A DNA stretch of 50,637 bases. Source: Candidatus Cloacimonadota bacterium (GTDB lineage: Bacteria > Cloacimonadota > Cloacimonadia > Cloacimonadales > PWNZ01). Made by a program: the position numbers and the translations under genes. Below are positions 16,447-24,799 of this stretch, in pieces (the stretch's first letter is position 1; every line of letters begins with the position of its first letter). The stretch spans positions 1 through 50,637 of the forward strand of contig PWOA01000096.1 of NCBI GenBank assembly GCA_003564155.1. The letters are read 5' to 3'. The notes under the pieces were generated by a model. That model was not told where the DNA came from, searched no databases, and was given only the letters and a program-made list of their open reading frames with translations.

Positions 16447-16783
16447 CTTATGGGATTATCGAAATTACAAGCCATGATATATCGCAAATTCACCTTTCTT
16501 CCTATAAAACCAACCTTAATGATCAGTCAAGTAAAATATCACTACGATAATCTACTATCTTTCTAACTCGTAAATCTATGTTACTCATTGTATCAAGTGT
16601 TAAAACCTAACAAACATAAATTATCCCCTAACGAAGTTTGTCAATAACAACTTATTATCAATCCTCTAGTAAAGTTGACAATAACTGTTTAAACTATTCG
16701 AGAGCTGGATTAATGTTTTTCCGATTGACAGATAAGACTATATAATTTACAGGTTCTAAAATTAATAATAAAAGGGGTTTTGT
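16447..16783. other. Gene-free stretch between tRNA-Arg and the Cys-rich gene
   Basis: No reading frame or RNA fold is recognised. TTGACA occurs at 16675-16680 and again at 16725-16730, the second followed by TATAAT at 16741-16746 with a spacer of only 10 nt. Neither makes a standard promoter, although one of these elements probably serves the downstream gene. Confidence 0.4.
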
Positions 16784-16981
16784 ATGAACTGTGACAATAG
16801 ATCTAAAAATTTAGAGCATTGTAATTGCTCTTATACTTGCCCAAGAAAAGGGTTGTGCTGTGAGTGTATATCATACCATAGAAAAAAGAAACAACTCCCT
16901 GCTTGTTTCTTTAACGACAACGCGGAAAAAAGCTATGACAGATCTTTTAGCCATTTCGTAAAAATCAACAACATGCAATAG
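16784..16981 (+). CDS. Small cysteine-rich DUF6485-type protein
   Basis: A 65-residue protein with Cys at positions 3, 13, 15, 20, 25, 26, 28 and 41. The core '[20 protein letters not shown]' is followed by [17 protein letters not shown]. This matches my recollection of a widespread small family of anaerobes (DUF6485) with an otherwise unknown role. The Cys spacing suggests a metal site, probably zinc or iron-sulfur. AAAGGGG lies upstream of the ATG. It is flanked by intergenic DNA on both sides, so it looks monocistronic. Confidence 0.75.
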   Translation: MNCDNRSKNLEHCNCSYTCPRKGLCCECISYHRKKKQLPACFFNDNAEKSYDRSFSHFVKINNMQ

Positions 16982-17054
16982 ACAGGAATTAAGGATTTAG
17001 TCGTTTAACGGATATCTAGATTGAATAGCTATCATAAAAACTATAACCGACAAT

Positions 17055-17086
17055 TAATGATTTTGATTAACACAATCTAATCATTA
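17055..17086. repeat. Imperfect inverted repeat before ribBA
   Basis: A 7-bp arm (17055-17061 with 17080-17086), an internal loop, then a 4-bp arm (17065-17068 with 17074-17077) around a 5-nt loop. It lies 30 bases before the ribBA ATG and could be an operator or a leader structure. It does not match the FMN riboswitch. Confidence 0.4.
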
Positions 17087-17115
17087 AGTTTATTATAATT
17101 AGAGGTAAAGAATAA

Positions 17116-18324
17116 ATGAGTAAGATATTTGCTCCTATTGATGAAGCAATAACTGATTTGAAAAAAGGATCTCTTATCATTGTCGTGGATGATGAGAATA
17201 GAGAAAACGAAGGTGACTTAGTTGGCCTTGCTGAATTGATGACACCTGAAAAAGTCAACTTCATGATAACTTATGGCAAAGGGCTGCTTTGTGTTCCAAT
17301 TACTTCAAAAAGAGCAGAAAGTCTAAATATCCCTTTAATGACAGAGAAGATAACAGATAAACACCAAACAAAGTTCACTGTCTCTGTTGACGCCAAAGAT
17401 GGTACAACAACAGGTATTTCTGCTTCTGAAAGAGCAAATACTATTTTGCAGTTAGCTAATCTTAATAGAACCGAATCCGACTTTTTTCGACCTGGACATA
17501 TTTTCCCTTTGATAGCCGAAAAAGGTGGAGTTTTAAAACGGGCCGGTCATACGGAAGCTGCAGTTGATTTAGCCACCTTAGCAGGACTTAATCCAGTAGG
17601 AGCTATATGTGAGATAATACTCCCTAATGGAGAAATGGCAAGATTGAATGACCTTATACCTTATGCAAAAAAACATAATTTAAAGATCATCACTATCGAA
17701 GAATTGATAAGATATCGTAATCAAAATGAATCTTTAGTGGAGAAGGTTTCCGAATCATTCTTCCCGACTGAGTATGGTGATTTTAAAATTGCAACATTTA
17801 AAAGCAAAGTATCAGATGAATACCATATCTCCTTAGTAAAAGGTAATATTGATGACGGTGAAAATATACTAGTTAGAGTACATTCTGAATGCTTGACTGG
17901 AGATGCTCTATTTTCTTCTCGATGTGATTGTGGCAGCCAGTTAAGACGTTCATTTGAAATGATTGCTGAGGAAAGTAAAGGCATTATTCTCTACATGAAG
18001 CAAGAAGGAAGAGGCATCGGATTGATAAATAAAATTAAAGCTTATCATCTTCAAGATAATGGTGAAGATACTGTTAATGCTAATATAAAATTAGGTTTTG
18101 AAGCTGATTTACGGGATTATGGTATTGGGGCACAAATATTGAAGAAACTGGGAGTAAAGTCTATCAGACTATTAACAAATAACCCCAAAAAAATTATCGG
18201 ACTACAAGGCTATAACTTAGATATTGTTGAAAGAGTTCCTTTAGAAGTTGGAAAGAATGATTTGAATAAAAATTATTTAAAAACAAAAAAACATAAGATG
18301 GGACACCTGCTTGACAATGTTTAA
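17116..18324 (+). CDS. ribBA: Bifunctional DHBP synthase / GTP cyclohydrolase II
   Basis: Supplies both precursors of riboflavin. The RibB half makes 3,4-dihydroxy-2-butanone 4-phosphate from ribulose 5-phosphate; the RibA half opens GTP. Residues 1-200 carry IVVDDENRENEGDLVGLAE near residue 23 and RAGHTEAAVDLATLAGL near 141. Residues 205-402 carry VRVHSECLTGDALFSSRCDCGSQL (Zn Cys residues) near 255, YMKQEGRGIGLINKIKAY near 295 and the C-terminal GTP site IRLLTNNPKKI. The length of 402 is normal. AGAGG precedes the ATG. It heads a plus-strand series, but no other rib gene is in the window. Confidence 0.96.
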   Translation: MSKIFAPIDEAITDLKKGSLIIVVDDENRENEGDLVGLAELMTPEKVNFMITYGKGLLCVPITSKRAESLNIPLMTEKITDKHQTKFTVSVDAKDGTTTGISASERANTILQLANLNRTESDFFRPGHIFPLIAEKGGVLKRAGHTEAAVDLATLAGLNPVGAICEIILPNGEMARLNDLIPYAKKHNLKIITIEELIRYRNQNESLVEKVSESFFPTEYGDFKIATFKSKVSDEYHISLVKGNIDDGENILVRVHSECLTGDALFSSRCDCGSQLRRSFEMIAEESKGIILYMKQEGRGIGLINKIKAYHLQDNGEDTVNANIKLGFEADLRDYGIGAQILKKLGVKSIRLLTNNPKKIIGLQGYNLDIVERVPLEVGKNDLNKNYLKTKKHKMGHLLDNV

Positions 18325-18364
18325 ACATACATATTAAATTTAATGCTCAACATAAGGAATAACG

Positions 18365-19141
18365 ATGAACTGCAGAATAAGATTATTAACAAAACTATTT
18401 ATTGTCTTTATATCATTATTGCTAACCTCATCTCTTTTACTAGCAAATGAAATCCCTCAGCCGGTAGGTTGGATAAATGATTTTGCCGGTAAAATTGATC
18501 AGCAGGTCGAAGCCCAATTGCTCAATATTATAACTGAATTAAGAGAAAAAACTGATTTTGAGATTGCAGTTATCACCATTCCATCTTTGGAAGGCAAAGA
18601 TATAAATCATTATGCTAATGAGGTTTATGCTTCATGGGGTATTGGATCTAAAAATGACGAAGGCATCCTTCTAATGATTGCAGTAGACAGCCGCTGGATA
18701 AGAATAGAGAGTGGATATGGCGCCGAAGGCTATCTGCCTGATGGTAGATTAGGCGAAATCAGAGATAGATATCTTATACCATATCTACGACAAAATGATT
18801 ATGACAGTGGAATATTACTGACTGTAGCTGCTATAGCAAACGCAGTTGCTCAGGAAAAGAATGTGAACCTTACCGGTACCGCTGCATTTCACAGATTGAC
18901 AGATCAGCAAAATGATGAAGTTAATCCTTTAGTAGGTATAGTTGGATTCATATTTTTCATCTTTCTCATGATAGTTACCCGAGGTCGAATTTTACCCTGG
19001 TTGTTAATCTTCGGTATGGGTGGCAGAGGTATAGGCAGAAGTGGTTTAGGTGGTGGTTTTAATCGTGGAGGCGGCTTCGGCGGCTTCGGCGGCTTCGGTG
19101 GTGGAGCTAGTGGTGGTGGTGGTGTATCAGGCAGATTTTAA
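18365..19141 (+). CDS. TPM-domain membrane protein with Gly/Phe-rich tail
   Basis: A YgcG-like protein of 258 residues. The signal peptide (LFIVFISLLLTSSLLLA) is followed by a TPM domain at about residues 30-155: VGWINDFAGKID, TDFEIAVITIPSLEG, YASWGIGSKNDEGILLMIA, and YGAEGYLPDGRLGEIRDRYLIPYL. A transmembrane helix lies near 193-215 and the tail is Gly/Phe/Arg-rich. The layout places the TPM domain outside the cytoplasmic membrane. TPM proteins have been linked to phosphatase activity and photosystem or membrane-protein quality control; which applies here is unknown. LemA, a frequent neighbour, is absent. Confidence 0.85.
   Translation: MNCRIRLLTKLFIVFISLLLTSSLLLANEIPQPVGWINDFAGKIDQQVEAQLLNIITELREKTDFEIAVITIPSLEGKDINHYANEVYASWGIGSKNDEGILLMIAVDSRWIRIESGYGAEGYLPDGRLGEIRDRYLIPYLRQNDYDSGILLTVAAIANAVAQEKNVNLTGTAAFHRLTDQQNDEVNPLVGIVGFIFFIFLMIVTRGRILPWLLIFGMGGRGIGRSGLGGGFNRGGGFGGFGGFGGGASGGGGVSGRF
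19073..19099 (+). repeat. Three tandem 9-bp units in the TPM tail
   Basis: Three consecutive copies of GGCTTCGGC (the last ends in T) encode repeated Gly-Phe-Gly. This is a likely slippage-prone site inside the coding region, in a low-complexity tail, so length variation would keep frame. Confidence 0.85.
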
Positions 19142-19182
19142 GTGTATTTTTATTCTTTTATAACAATAACTGTGAGTAACAC

Positions 19183-19761
19183 ATGGTTTATCTGTCAGCG
19201 ATATCATTCATTTTCTTCAACATAATCCTTGGCTTAGGGATTGTTTTTTTTGTGAGAATAATCCTTTTTCATCCTTCAAAAAAATGGTATATTGGTAAGC
19301 AGAGGATTCCGCTAACTCCAGGATTGGTTTTTAAAAATAAAGAGTATATATTTGATAGAATCCAACGGTTGTTAGATACAATATTCAACGAATGTAATGA
19401 TTATTCTTATTCAAGCAATTTTTCTCGCTTAGAGCGGAAGATTTATTATCAAATATGGGATAGATTAGAAAACTTTGAACAGATCAATTACGTACCTAGT
19501 TTTTTAATAAACAATGCCAAGAAAATTGTTGCTCAGTTATGCTTTGAAATATTAAGGCACTTCATTAGAAGTTTTGTCCCTTATATTCTTAACACATATA
19601 ACACAGAAGGCTATATCAATCTATTGAGCAGTAAATTAGATGTATACCTATTAAGGAATTACTACGTCAAATATGTGCATCGTTATCTACTGTTGTTATC
19701 TTTATTTATCTTTTCTTTGCTGGGTATTTACAATTCAATTGTCTTCTTATTGATAAAATAA
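19183..19761 (+). CDS. DUF445-like membrane protein (short)
   Basis: A 192-residue protein with an N-terminal membrane helix (ISFIFFNIILGLGIVFFVRII) and a C-terminal one (YLLLLSLFIFSLLGIYNSIVF). Just after the first helix, ILFHPSKKWYIGKQRIPLTP closely resembles the conserved 'MLF.P.K...IPFTPGLIPK' signature of DUF445/YheB proteins. The middle is helical and charged. Typical DUF445 proteins are longer, so this is a compact member. It lies 41 bases after the TPM gene and 16 before the TolC-like gene, probably in the same transcript. Function unknown. Confidence 0.6.
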   Translation: MVYLSAISFIFFNIILGLGIVFFVRIILFHPSKKWYIGKQRIPLTPGLVFKNKEYIFDRIQRLLDTIFNECNDYSYSSNFSRLERKIYYQIWDRLENFEQINYVPSFLINNAKKIVAQLCFEILRHFIRSFVPYILNTYNTEGYINLLSSKLDVYLLRNYYVKYVHRYLLLLSLFIFSLLGIYNSIVFLLIK

Positions 19762-19777
19762 TAATCAAGAGGTAAAT

Positions 19778-21040
19778 ATGATATTAGAAATCAATTCACT
19801 AAGAAACATTTTTGTAGTATTAATCATGCTCTTTGCCAGTTTGTTAGGAGCAGTAACAGATACTGAGTATAAATTGGAAGAGTTGATTGAATTGGGATTA
19901 GAACATTCAGTCAATACTCAAACAGAATCATTAAGATTACAAAACTCTCATTCATCTTTGATTACAAGTTACTTAGACTTTCTTCCCTCTGCAACAATCA
20001 ATGTAAGCCGTAACTATTCAGATATCGACACCGAATCTGCCGGTTTTAATCTGAATAAAAGCTTATCATTAAATGAACCAACTTATTTTAATTGGCGCAG
20101 GACTAATATCGACTGGGACAATGCCCAATTAATGTATGAACAAAACACACGTCAAACAGTGTTTGATATCTTCAGTAATTTTGTTAGAGTTATTGAAGCT
20201 CAAAAAAGAATCGAAATACAACAAAAAAATCTAATCATTCAACAACGAATCCTGGAACAGACAGAGTTGCTACATCGTCTAGAGCAAAGGTCAATGATAG
20301 AATTAAAACAAGCTCAAATTGGATTAATTAATGCCCAAATTGCTCTCGGAGACGCTGAATTACAGTTAGATAATGCCCGAGAAAATCTGTTCCTCTTTAT
20401 TAATATTGAGGATAAAGGATATCCTTTAGCGGACACTGAAATCTCTCTTATGAATGAAGTACCACCATACACCAAACCGGTAGAAATCGTTACGGCTGAA
20501 AATGAACTGAAAAAATCTGCTCTTTCATTAACTCAAAGCAGATTGGATTTCTTGCCCAACATAAGTTTATCATATACTTACAGTCATCGTCATTCTACAG
20601 AGCTAGGGAATGATCTTTTCGATTTTAATCAGTATAATGACTCCTACACGATTTCTTTGTCAGCATCTTATTCTTTGTTCAATCTTGCGGAACACAGGCA
20701 AAGACATCACCGCAATCAACGTAATGTTAAAGTCCAGCATCTTATGCTTGACAATTTAATTAATTCCAAAGAACAAGATTATGAACGAATGATTAGAGAA
20801 TGGGAAAGAGAAATAAAATTATATGATTTAGCTGAAAAAAGAAATGAACTAGCACAGGAAACTTTAAATCTTGCTCAGACGAGATTTAATCTGGGGACGT
20901 TAAGCTTACTTGAACTGGAACAAGCAACAAGAGATTACCTTGAGTCAAACATTGAGGTTAATACTCGCTTTTATCAACGAATTTTAAAACAAGAAGAAAT
21001 TAATTTGTTCTTATCAAGGCAAATCATGGGGAAATGGTAG
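19778..21040 (+). CDS. TolC-family outer-membrane channel protein
   Basis: An outer-membrane efflux component of 420 residues. A signal peptide (NIFVVLIMLFASLLGA) is followed by LEELIELGLEHSVNTQ and two related halves, each with long coiled coils (AQKRIEIQQKNLIIQQRILEQ; ELAQETLNLAQTRFNLGTLS) and beta-strand stretches (SLSASYSLF). This is the TolC/OEP duplication. AGAGGT precedes the ATG. The adaptor gene follows after about 100 bases, forming two parts of a tripartite exporter, but no inner-membrane pump is adjacent. Confidence 0.88.
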   Translation: MILEINSLRNIFVVLIMLFASLLGAVTDTEYKLEELIELGLEHSVNTQTESLRLQNSHSSLITSYLDFLPSATINVSRNYSDIDTESAGFNLNKSLSLNEPTYFNWRRTNIDWDNAQLMYEQNTRQTVFDIFSNFVRVIEAQKRIEIQQKNLIIQQRILEQTELLHRLEQRSMIELKQAQIGLINAQIALGDAELQLDNARENLFLFINIEDKGYPLADTEISLMNEVPPYTKPVEIVTAENELKKSALSLTQSRLDFLPNISLSYTYSHRHSTELGNDLFDFNQYNDSYTISLSASYSLFNLAEHRQRHHRNQRNVKVQHLMLDNLINSKEQDYERMIREWEREIKLYDLAEKRNELAQETLNLAQTRFNLGTLSLLELEQATRDYLESNIEVNTRFYQRILKQEEINLFLSRQIMGKW

Positions 21041-21149
21041 TATAACATATTGATTCTCGTATAGTCTCAACCAGTAGCTATCATAAATAACCAAAATAAA
21101 CTTAAGGCAAATTACAAATATATATCATCTGAAGGAATTGAGAAACTGT

Positions 21150-22241
21150 ATGAAAAAAATAATTATAGGGATAACCATCATTGTTGCCGTTATTGTAACA
21201 ATCAGGTTTTGTGTTACCAATGTGAAAGTTCCTGATATTGAAGAACCTCTAAACTCTGTAGAAGTGAGCAGGGGAGAAATAAGCATCTCATTAAATGAAG
21301 TAGGTCAAATATTCCCCTTGAGGGAGATAGAGATTAAGTCAAGAGTTAGCGGCAAAGTGGTCAACTTTTTTGTCGAAGAAGGTGATATCGTAACTAATGG
21401 TCATTTAATAGCTGAAATCGAGCCCGATTTTAATCAAGCTAATGAGATTGCTAATATACGTAATAATAATTATATAGCCCATTTACGTTTAAAAAATGCA
21501 GAGCAAGAATACCAAAGAAAGCAAGAACTCTATAATCATCATTTTATCAGTAAAGATAAAGTTGATAAAGCTCTTGATGATTTAGAAATTGCTAAAATAA
21601 ATTACCAAAGTTCATTACAGCAATATGAACTCATTCGTGAGATTGATACCGAAGGGAACATATCACGTATAAATGCAACCGCATCCGGAACAGTAATCAA
21701 AATGCCTGTTGAAGAAGGTGAAATGGTTATGTCCAGCACCAGTTCCTTTTCAGACGGAACAGTTATACTTAAGATTGCAGATTTAGACAGGATGATTGTC
21801 AAATCATATATAAATGAAGTCGATATTAGCAAAGTCCATTTACATCAAAAAGCTAGGATTCAAGTAGATGCTTTTCCTTATAGCGAGTTTGCAGGTGAAA
21901 TATCAAAAATCGGTGCAATAGCAACTACCAGAAACAATGTACAAGTTTTTCCCATTGATATAAATATCCTCGAAGAAAACACTCCTTTACGACCGGGTAT
22001 GACTGCAAATATCACCGTTTATGGTGAGTCGAGATCTGATATCTTAATTGTTCCGATTCGCGCTGTTTTTAGAGATAGTGATGGTAATGATGTCGTTTAC
22101 AAGATCGTTAACGATAGTTTAGCAACAACCGGCACACCTATAAGAGTAGGAATAAATGACTTTAATTTTGTAGAAGTTATTGAAGGTCTGGAAGAAGCAG
22201 AAATAGTTTCTCTTCATGAACCCGGTACTAACAGAAATTAA
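21150..22241 (+). CDS. Periplasmic adaptor (MacA/HlyD-type membrane fusion protein)
   Basis: An inner-membrane-anchored adaptor that links an exporter to the TolC-like channel. One N-terminal helix (IIIGITIIVAVIVTIRFCV) is followed by a lipoyl/barrel half near residue 60 (RVSGKVVNFFVEEGDIV). Next come an alpha-hairpin (LRLKNAEQEYQRKQELYNHH...), the second lipoyl half (NATASGTVIKMPVEEGEMV), the beta-barrel and a membrane-proximal domain ending FVEVIEGLEEAEIVSL. The ATG at 21150 is preferred over a TTG at 21138, which lies one base from the GAAGGA site. MacA-type adaptors usually precede a MacB ABC transporter; here a small lipoprotein follows instead. Confidence 0.88.
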   Translation: MKKIIIGITIIVAVIVTIRFCVTNVKVPDIEEPLNSVEVSRGEISISLNEVGQIFPLREIEIKSRVSGKVVNFFVEEGDIVTNGHLIAEIEPDFNQANEIANIRNNNYIAHLRLKNAEQEYQRKQELYNHHFISKDKVDKALDDLEIAKINYQSSLQQYELIREIDTEGNISRINATASGTVIKMPVEEGEMVMSSTSSFSDGTVILKIADLDRMIVKSYINEVDISKVHLHQKARIQVDAFPYSEFAGEISKIGAIATTRNNVQVFPIDINILEENTPLRPGMTANITVYGESRSDILIVPIRAVFRDSDGNDVVYKIVNDSLATTGTPIRVGINDFNFVEVIEGLEEAEIVSLHEPGTNRN

Positions 22242-22307
22242 AACATGTCGTTAATTTTCCGATTTAATCACAAATATATTTTTTCAAACAATTACTTTGG
22301 AGGTGTA

Positions 22308-22688
22308 ATGACCATAATAAAATCTTTGATAATAATCTGTTTACTAAGTATCTTATCCGGCTGTGGAGTAAAAATGACAGCAGAAGATTATGAAATGATT
22401 ACTGATGAATTTACTGATGAAATTGTATTTAATATTCTTGAAAGTGAAGATTTGGAGTTTGATGCCGAATACGAACAGTATGTTGAAGACAAGCTCGACG
22501 AAGTTTCTCTAAGATATAGTTATACAAGCACTGATTATATGAAAAAAGCGAGATCAAGAGGTGAAGATTGGGATACTATCTGGGAGAGAATTGGAGAGAG
22601 AGTTTGGGAATTTTTAGAAATATTTTGGGAAGAAATTGATGAAGACAGCTTAGATTTTGACTTAGATGAGGAGGTAGAGTCTCCATAG
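22308..22688 (+). CDS. Small acidic lipoprotein
   Basis: A 126-residue protein with signal peptide MTIIKSLIIICLLSILSGCG. The lipobox LSGC places the lipidated Cys near residue 19. The mature part is strongly acidic and Trp-containing (WDTIWERIGERVWEFLEIFW) and ends in a Glu/Asp-rich tail. No family is recognised. The ATG at 22308 is chosen because GGAGG is just upstream; an earlier in-frame ATG would bury the signal peptide. It follows the adaptor gene by 66 bases and may be part of the same export transcript. Confidence 0.75.
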   Translation: MTIIKSLIIICLLSILSGCGVKMTAEDYEMITDEFTDEIVFNILESEDLEFDAEYEQYVEDKLDEVSLRYSYTSTDYMKKARSRGEDWDTIWERIGERVWEFLEIFWEEIDEDSLDFDLDEEVESP

Positions 22689-22844
22689 AAATATTTCCGT
22701 ATCCTTAACGTATCATAGTTGATTTTTTTTTTACACTCCTATCGTGAGATAGTTTTATACATATTATTCTTGATTTTTCACATTTACTTGATCTAAGAAT
22801 AGTATTCAAAACCGAATAACAAACAAAAGAATGTGAGGTTTTCT

Positions 22845-23267
22845 ATGAAAGTGCTTTCAGTGAATCTACTAAAATTTACTTTTGTTGGGGCAATTTTATC
22901 AATGACTTTTTGTGTGTTGAGAGACATTTTCTTCAAAAGTGATTTATTGCATTATATTCCGGTATTAGTTATATTGTACGTTATCACTTTAATTACCCTA
23001 CTCATAAACTTTTATAGAAAGGATGGACGGGAGTCTCGTGATATCGGATTTAGGTACAATATTGCAATATTCATAGTTCATAATATAATCTCTATTTTTT
23101 GGTTTATTATCATACACAATCGATATAACATAAGTTTAATCGACAGTATGGCTTTGCAGTGGGAATTGATATCTTTATTTAATTTCTCACTATTATGGTT
23201 AATAATATTAATTATTCATTTCTTAGTCTTCCTAATACATAACACCAAATACAACATAAACCCGTGA
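22845..23267 (+). CDS. Hypothetical four-helix membrane protein
   Basis: A 140-residue protein that is mostly hydrophobic, with four predicted membrane helices near residues 8-28, 38-58, 75-95 and 110-133, and short charged loops (FYRKDGRESRDIG). No family is recognised. GTGAGG lies six bases before the ATG at 22845, so that start is preferred over the GTG at 22833. It is separated from the lipoprotein gene by 156 bases containing a T-rich run and a weak 5-bp hairpin, and it converges on rsmI. Confidence 0.65.
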   Translation: MKVLSVNLLKFTFVGAILSMTFCVLRDIFFKSDLLHYIPVLVILYVITLITLLINFYRKDGRESRDIGFRYNIAIFIVHNIISIFWFIIIHNRYNISLIDSMALQWELISLFNFSLLWLIILIIHFLVFLIHNTKYNINP

Positions 23268-23302
23268 TATACTAAAATATTCAACCAAAGATTTTCTGCC
23301 AA

Positions 23303-24154
23303 TTACATCTTTTTAGCTTTTAAAGAAAGAGCTATCTTATAGGTCCGATTTTTAGGAACTTTTAGATCGGAACATGTTTTATTGACTGCAACTGATATGG
23401 ATTCATTCTGATCGAGATATCTTTGTAATGATTTTTTAATTTCTACTTCGGATATTTCATCAGCTATAAATCCGTTACAAATTATCGTAAACTCGCCTTT
23501 TAAGTTAATTTCTCCTTTGTTCTCAAGGTAATAACCTATGGAGTTCCGGTAATAAGTTTCGTAATATTTACTTATTTCTCTTCCAATACATATATATCTA
23601 TTCCCTAAATATTTTTCAATAAAGTCGAGGAATCCAAAAAGCCTTTGTCCAGTTTCAAAAAAAATCAACGTTTCCTGATATGTACAAATCCTCTGCAACA
23701 ATTCTTCCTTTAGCGACCTCTTCTTAGGAAGAAAACCGATGAAAACAAACGATCCTGTGTCGAAACCGGAACTGACAAGAGCGGGTATAAAAGATGTTGC
23801 CCCGGGTAAAGTACAAATATTCATATCGAGTTTTACAGCTGCATTTATTAATACACTGGCGGGATCTGATATTCCGGGAGTACCTGCATCGGATATCAGG
23901 GCAACATCTTTACCTTCTTTTAATAGATTTATTAAGTAGTTTGAACGACTTTTTTCATTAAATTTGTGGTAACTTACCATTGGAGTTCTAATATCATAGT
24001 TAGATAATAATACTGCAGAATTACGGGTATCTTCGGCTCCGATAACATTTACCGATTTTAAAATCCTGACAGCTCTGTAGGTAATGTCTTCTAAGTTACC
24101 TATTGGTGTTGGCACTATATATAAAACTCCTCTACTACCGGACTTACTTGTCAT
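23303..24154 (-). CDS. rsmI: 16S rRNA 2'-O-ribose C1402 methyltransferase RsmI
   Basis: Methylates the ribose of C1402 in the ribosomal decoding centre. It is a tetrapyrrole-methylase-fold enzyme of about 283 residues. Motifs: GVLYIVPTPIGNLEDITYRA, VIGAEDTRNSAVLLSNY, VSYHKFNEKSR, VALISDAGTPGISDPASVL, the AdoMet-site CTLPGATSFIPALVSSGF, and FIGFLPKKRS. The ATG at 24154 fits the GAGGA site (eight bases); 24160 is a possible alternative. It lies downstream of the DUF2089 operon but has a 240-bp gap and a candidate promoter before it. Confidence 0.95.
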   Translation of the reverse strand: MTSKSGSRGVLYIVPTPIGNLEDITYRAVRILKSVNVIGAEDTRNSAVLLSNYDIRTPMVSYHKFNEKSRSNYLINLLKEGKDVALISDAGTPGISDPASVLINAAVKLDMNICTLPGATSFIPALVSSGFDTGSFVFIGFLPKKRSLKEELLQRICTYQETLIFFETGQRLFGFLDFIEKYLGNRYICIGREISKYYETYYRNSIGYYLENKGEINLKGEFTIICNGFIADEISEVEIKKSLQRYLDQNESISVAVNKTCSDLKVPKNRTYKIALSLKAKKM

Positions 24155-24214
24155 GATCATATTCCTCAAGCTGTTACATGAAAATTCAATAATTTATCGT
24201 TACCGACAAAATCG

Positions 24215-24243
24215 TCTATGCCGAACAAGCCTATACTTGTCAA
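24215..24243 (-). promoter_or_regulatory. Weak candidate promoter for rsmI
   Basis: On the minus strand TTGACA (24243-24238) is followed after 17 nt by CATAGA (24220-24215). The -35 element is perfect and the -10 element is poor, so the assignment is tentative. Confidence 0.3.
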
Positions 24244-24409
24244 TTAAATAATAATCACTAGAATGTTCCTGATTTATACTCAAATCATTTATTAAGCTGG
24301 GTAAAGAAAGTAAACGTTTTGTTTATTTAGTAACTAGATATACTTCCTCCAATATCAATGACTGCTTTTTGAAGTATTTACCCTACGTTTTAAACTCTAT
24401 GTTTTCAAT

Positions 24410-24799
24410 CTACTCAACATATATCCTGACTATGGTGGTCGAACTATCATCTTCATTTATTTCCGCGTTAAACAAATCAGTAACATCTTCCTGCTTTGCT
24501 GCCTTGAGAAGTTCTTCCCAATCAATATTTGAAAAATCAAATTTCGTGTTGTTTATGTTTGCATTCAACATTGCATCTTTGGGTACGAACTTTAAACCTA
24601 TTTTTACTAATAACAGAGGTATTGAAACTTTCACCATAGGTTTACTTTTTGTATCATTAGTGACTAATATCTTCAGAAATTTTGGCGTTTTTGTTGTCTT
24701 ATTTTCCTTTTCACCAACTATTTCCAAAAGTTTTGCTGCTTCTTCTGCACTGACTTTTTTTTCAGCCAACATTTCCATTATTTTTCTTCTCTCATCCAT
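24410..24799 (-). CDS. SHOCT-like N-terminal protein of the DUF2089 operon
   Basis: A 129-residue soluble protein. Residues 1-32 (RRKIMEMLAEKKVSAEEAAK...) form the short two-helix motif seen at the start of YvlB/LiaX-like proteins. Two beta-rich/amphipathic stretches follow (FLKILVTND near 45; PMVKVSIPLLLVKIGLKFVP near 58), ending TTIVRIYVE. It has no signal peptide. The ATG at 24799 overlaps the end of the DUF4097 gene and has GGAGGAG upstream. Its partner genes suggest a co-regulated envelope or stress module; the biochemical role is unknown. Confidence 0.7.
   Translation of the reverse strand: MDERRKIMEMLAEKKVSAEEAAKLLEIVGEKENKTTKTPKFLKILVTNDTKSKPMVKVSIPLLLVKIGLKFVPKDAMLNANINNTKFDFSNIDWEELLKAAKQEDVTDLFNAEINEDDSSTTIVRIYVE

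Noticed and set aside
16272-16566. Short open frames on both strands across the tRNA gene
   Set aside because: They are produced by translating tRNA-Arg; the cloverleaf explains the sequence.
16725-16746. TTGACA followed by TATAAT before the Cys-rich gene
   Set aside because: The spacer is only 10 nt, too short for one sigma-70 polymerase; at least one element is coincidental.
16982-17115. Possible FMN riboswitch upstream of ribBA
   Set aside because: None of the conserved FMN-aptamer G-rich and CCTGTGA-type segments are present; only a small imperfect inverted repeat is seen.
22738-22755. Hairpin CTATC/GATAG followed by TTTT after the lipoprotein gene
   Set aside because: The stem is only five weak pairs; not enough to call a terminator.
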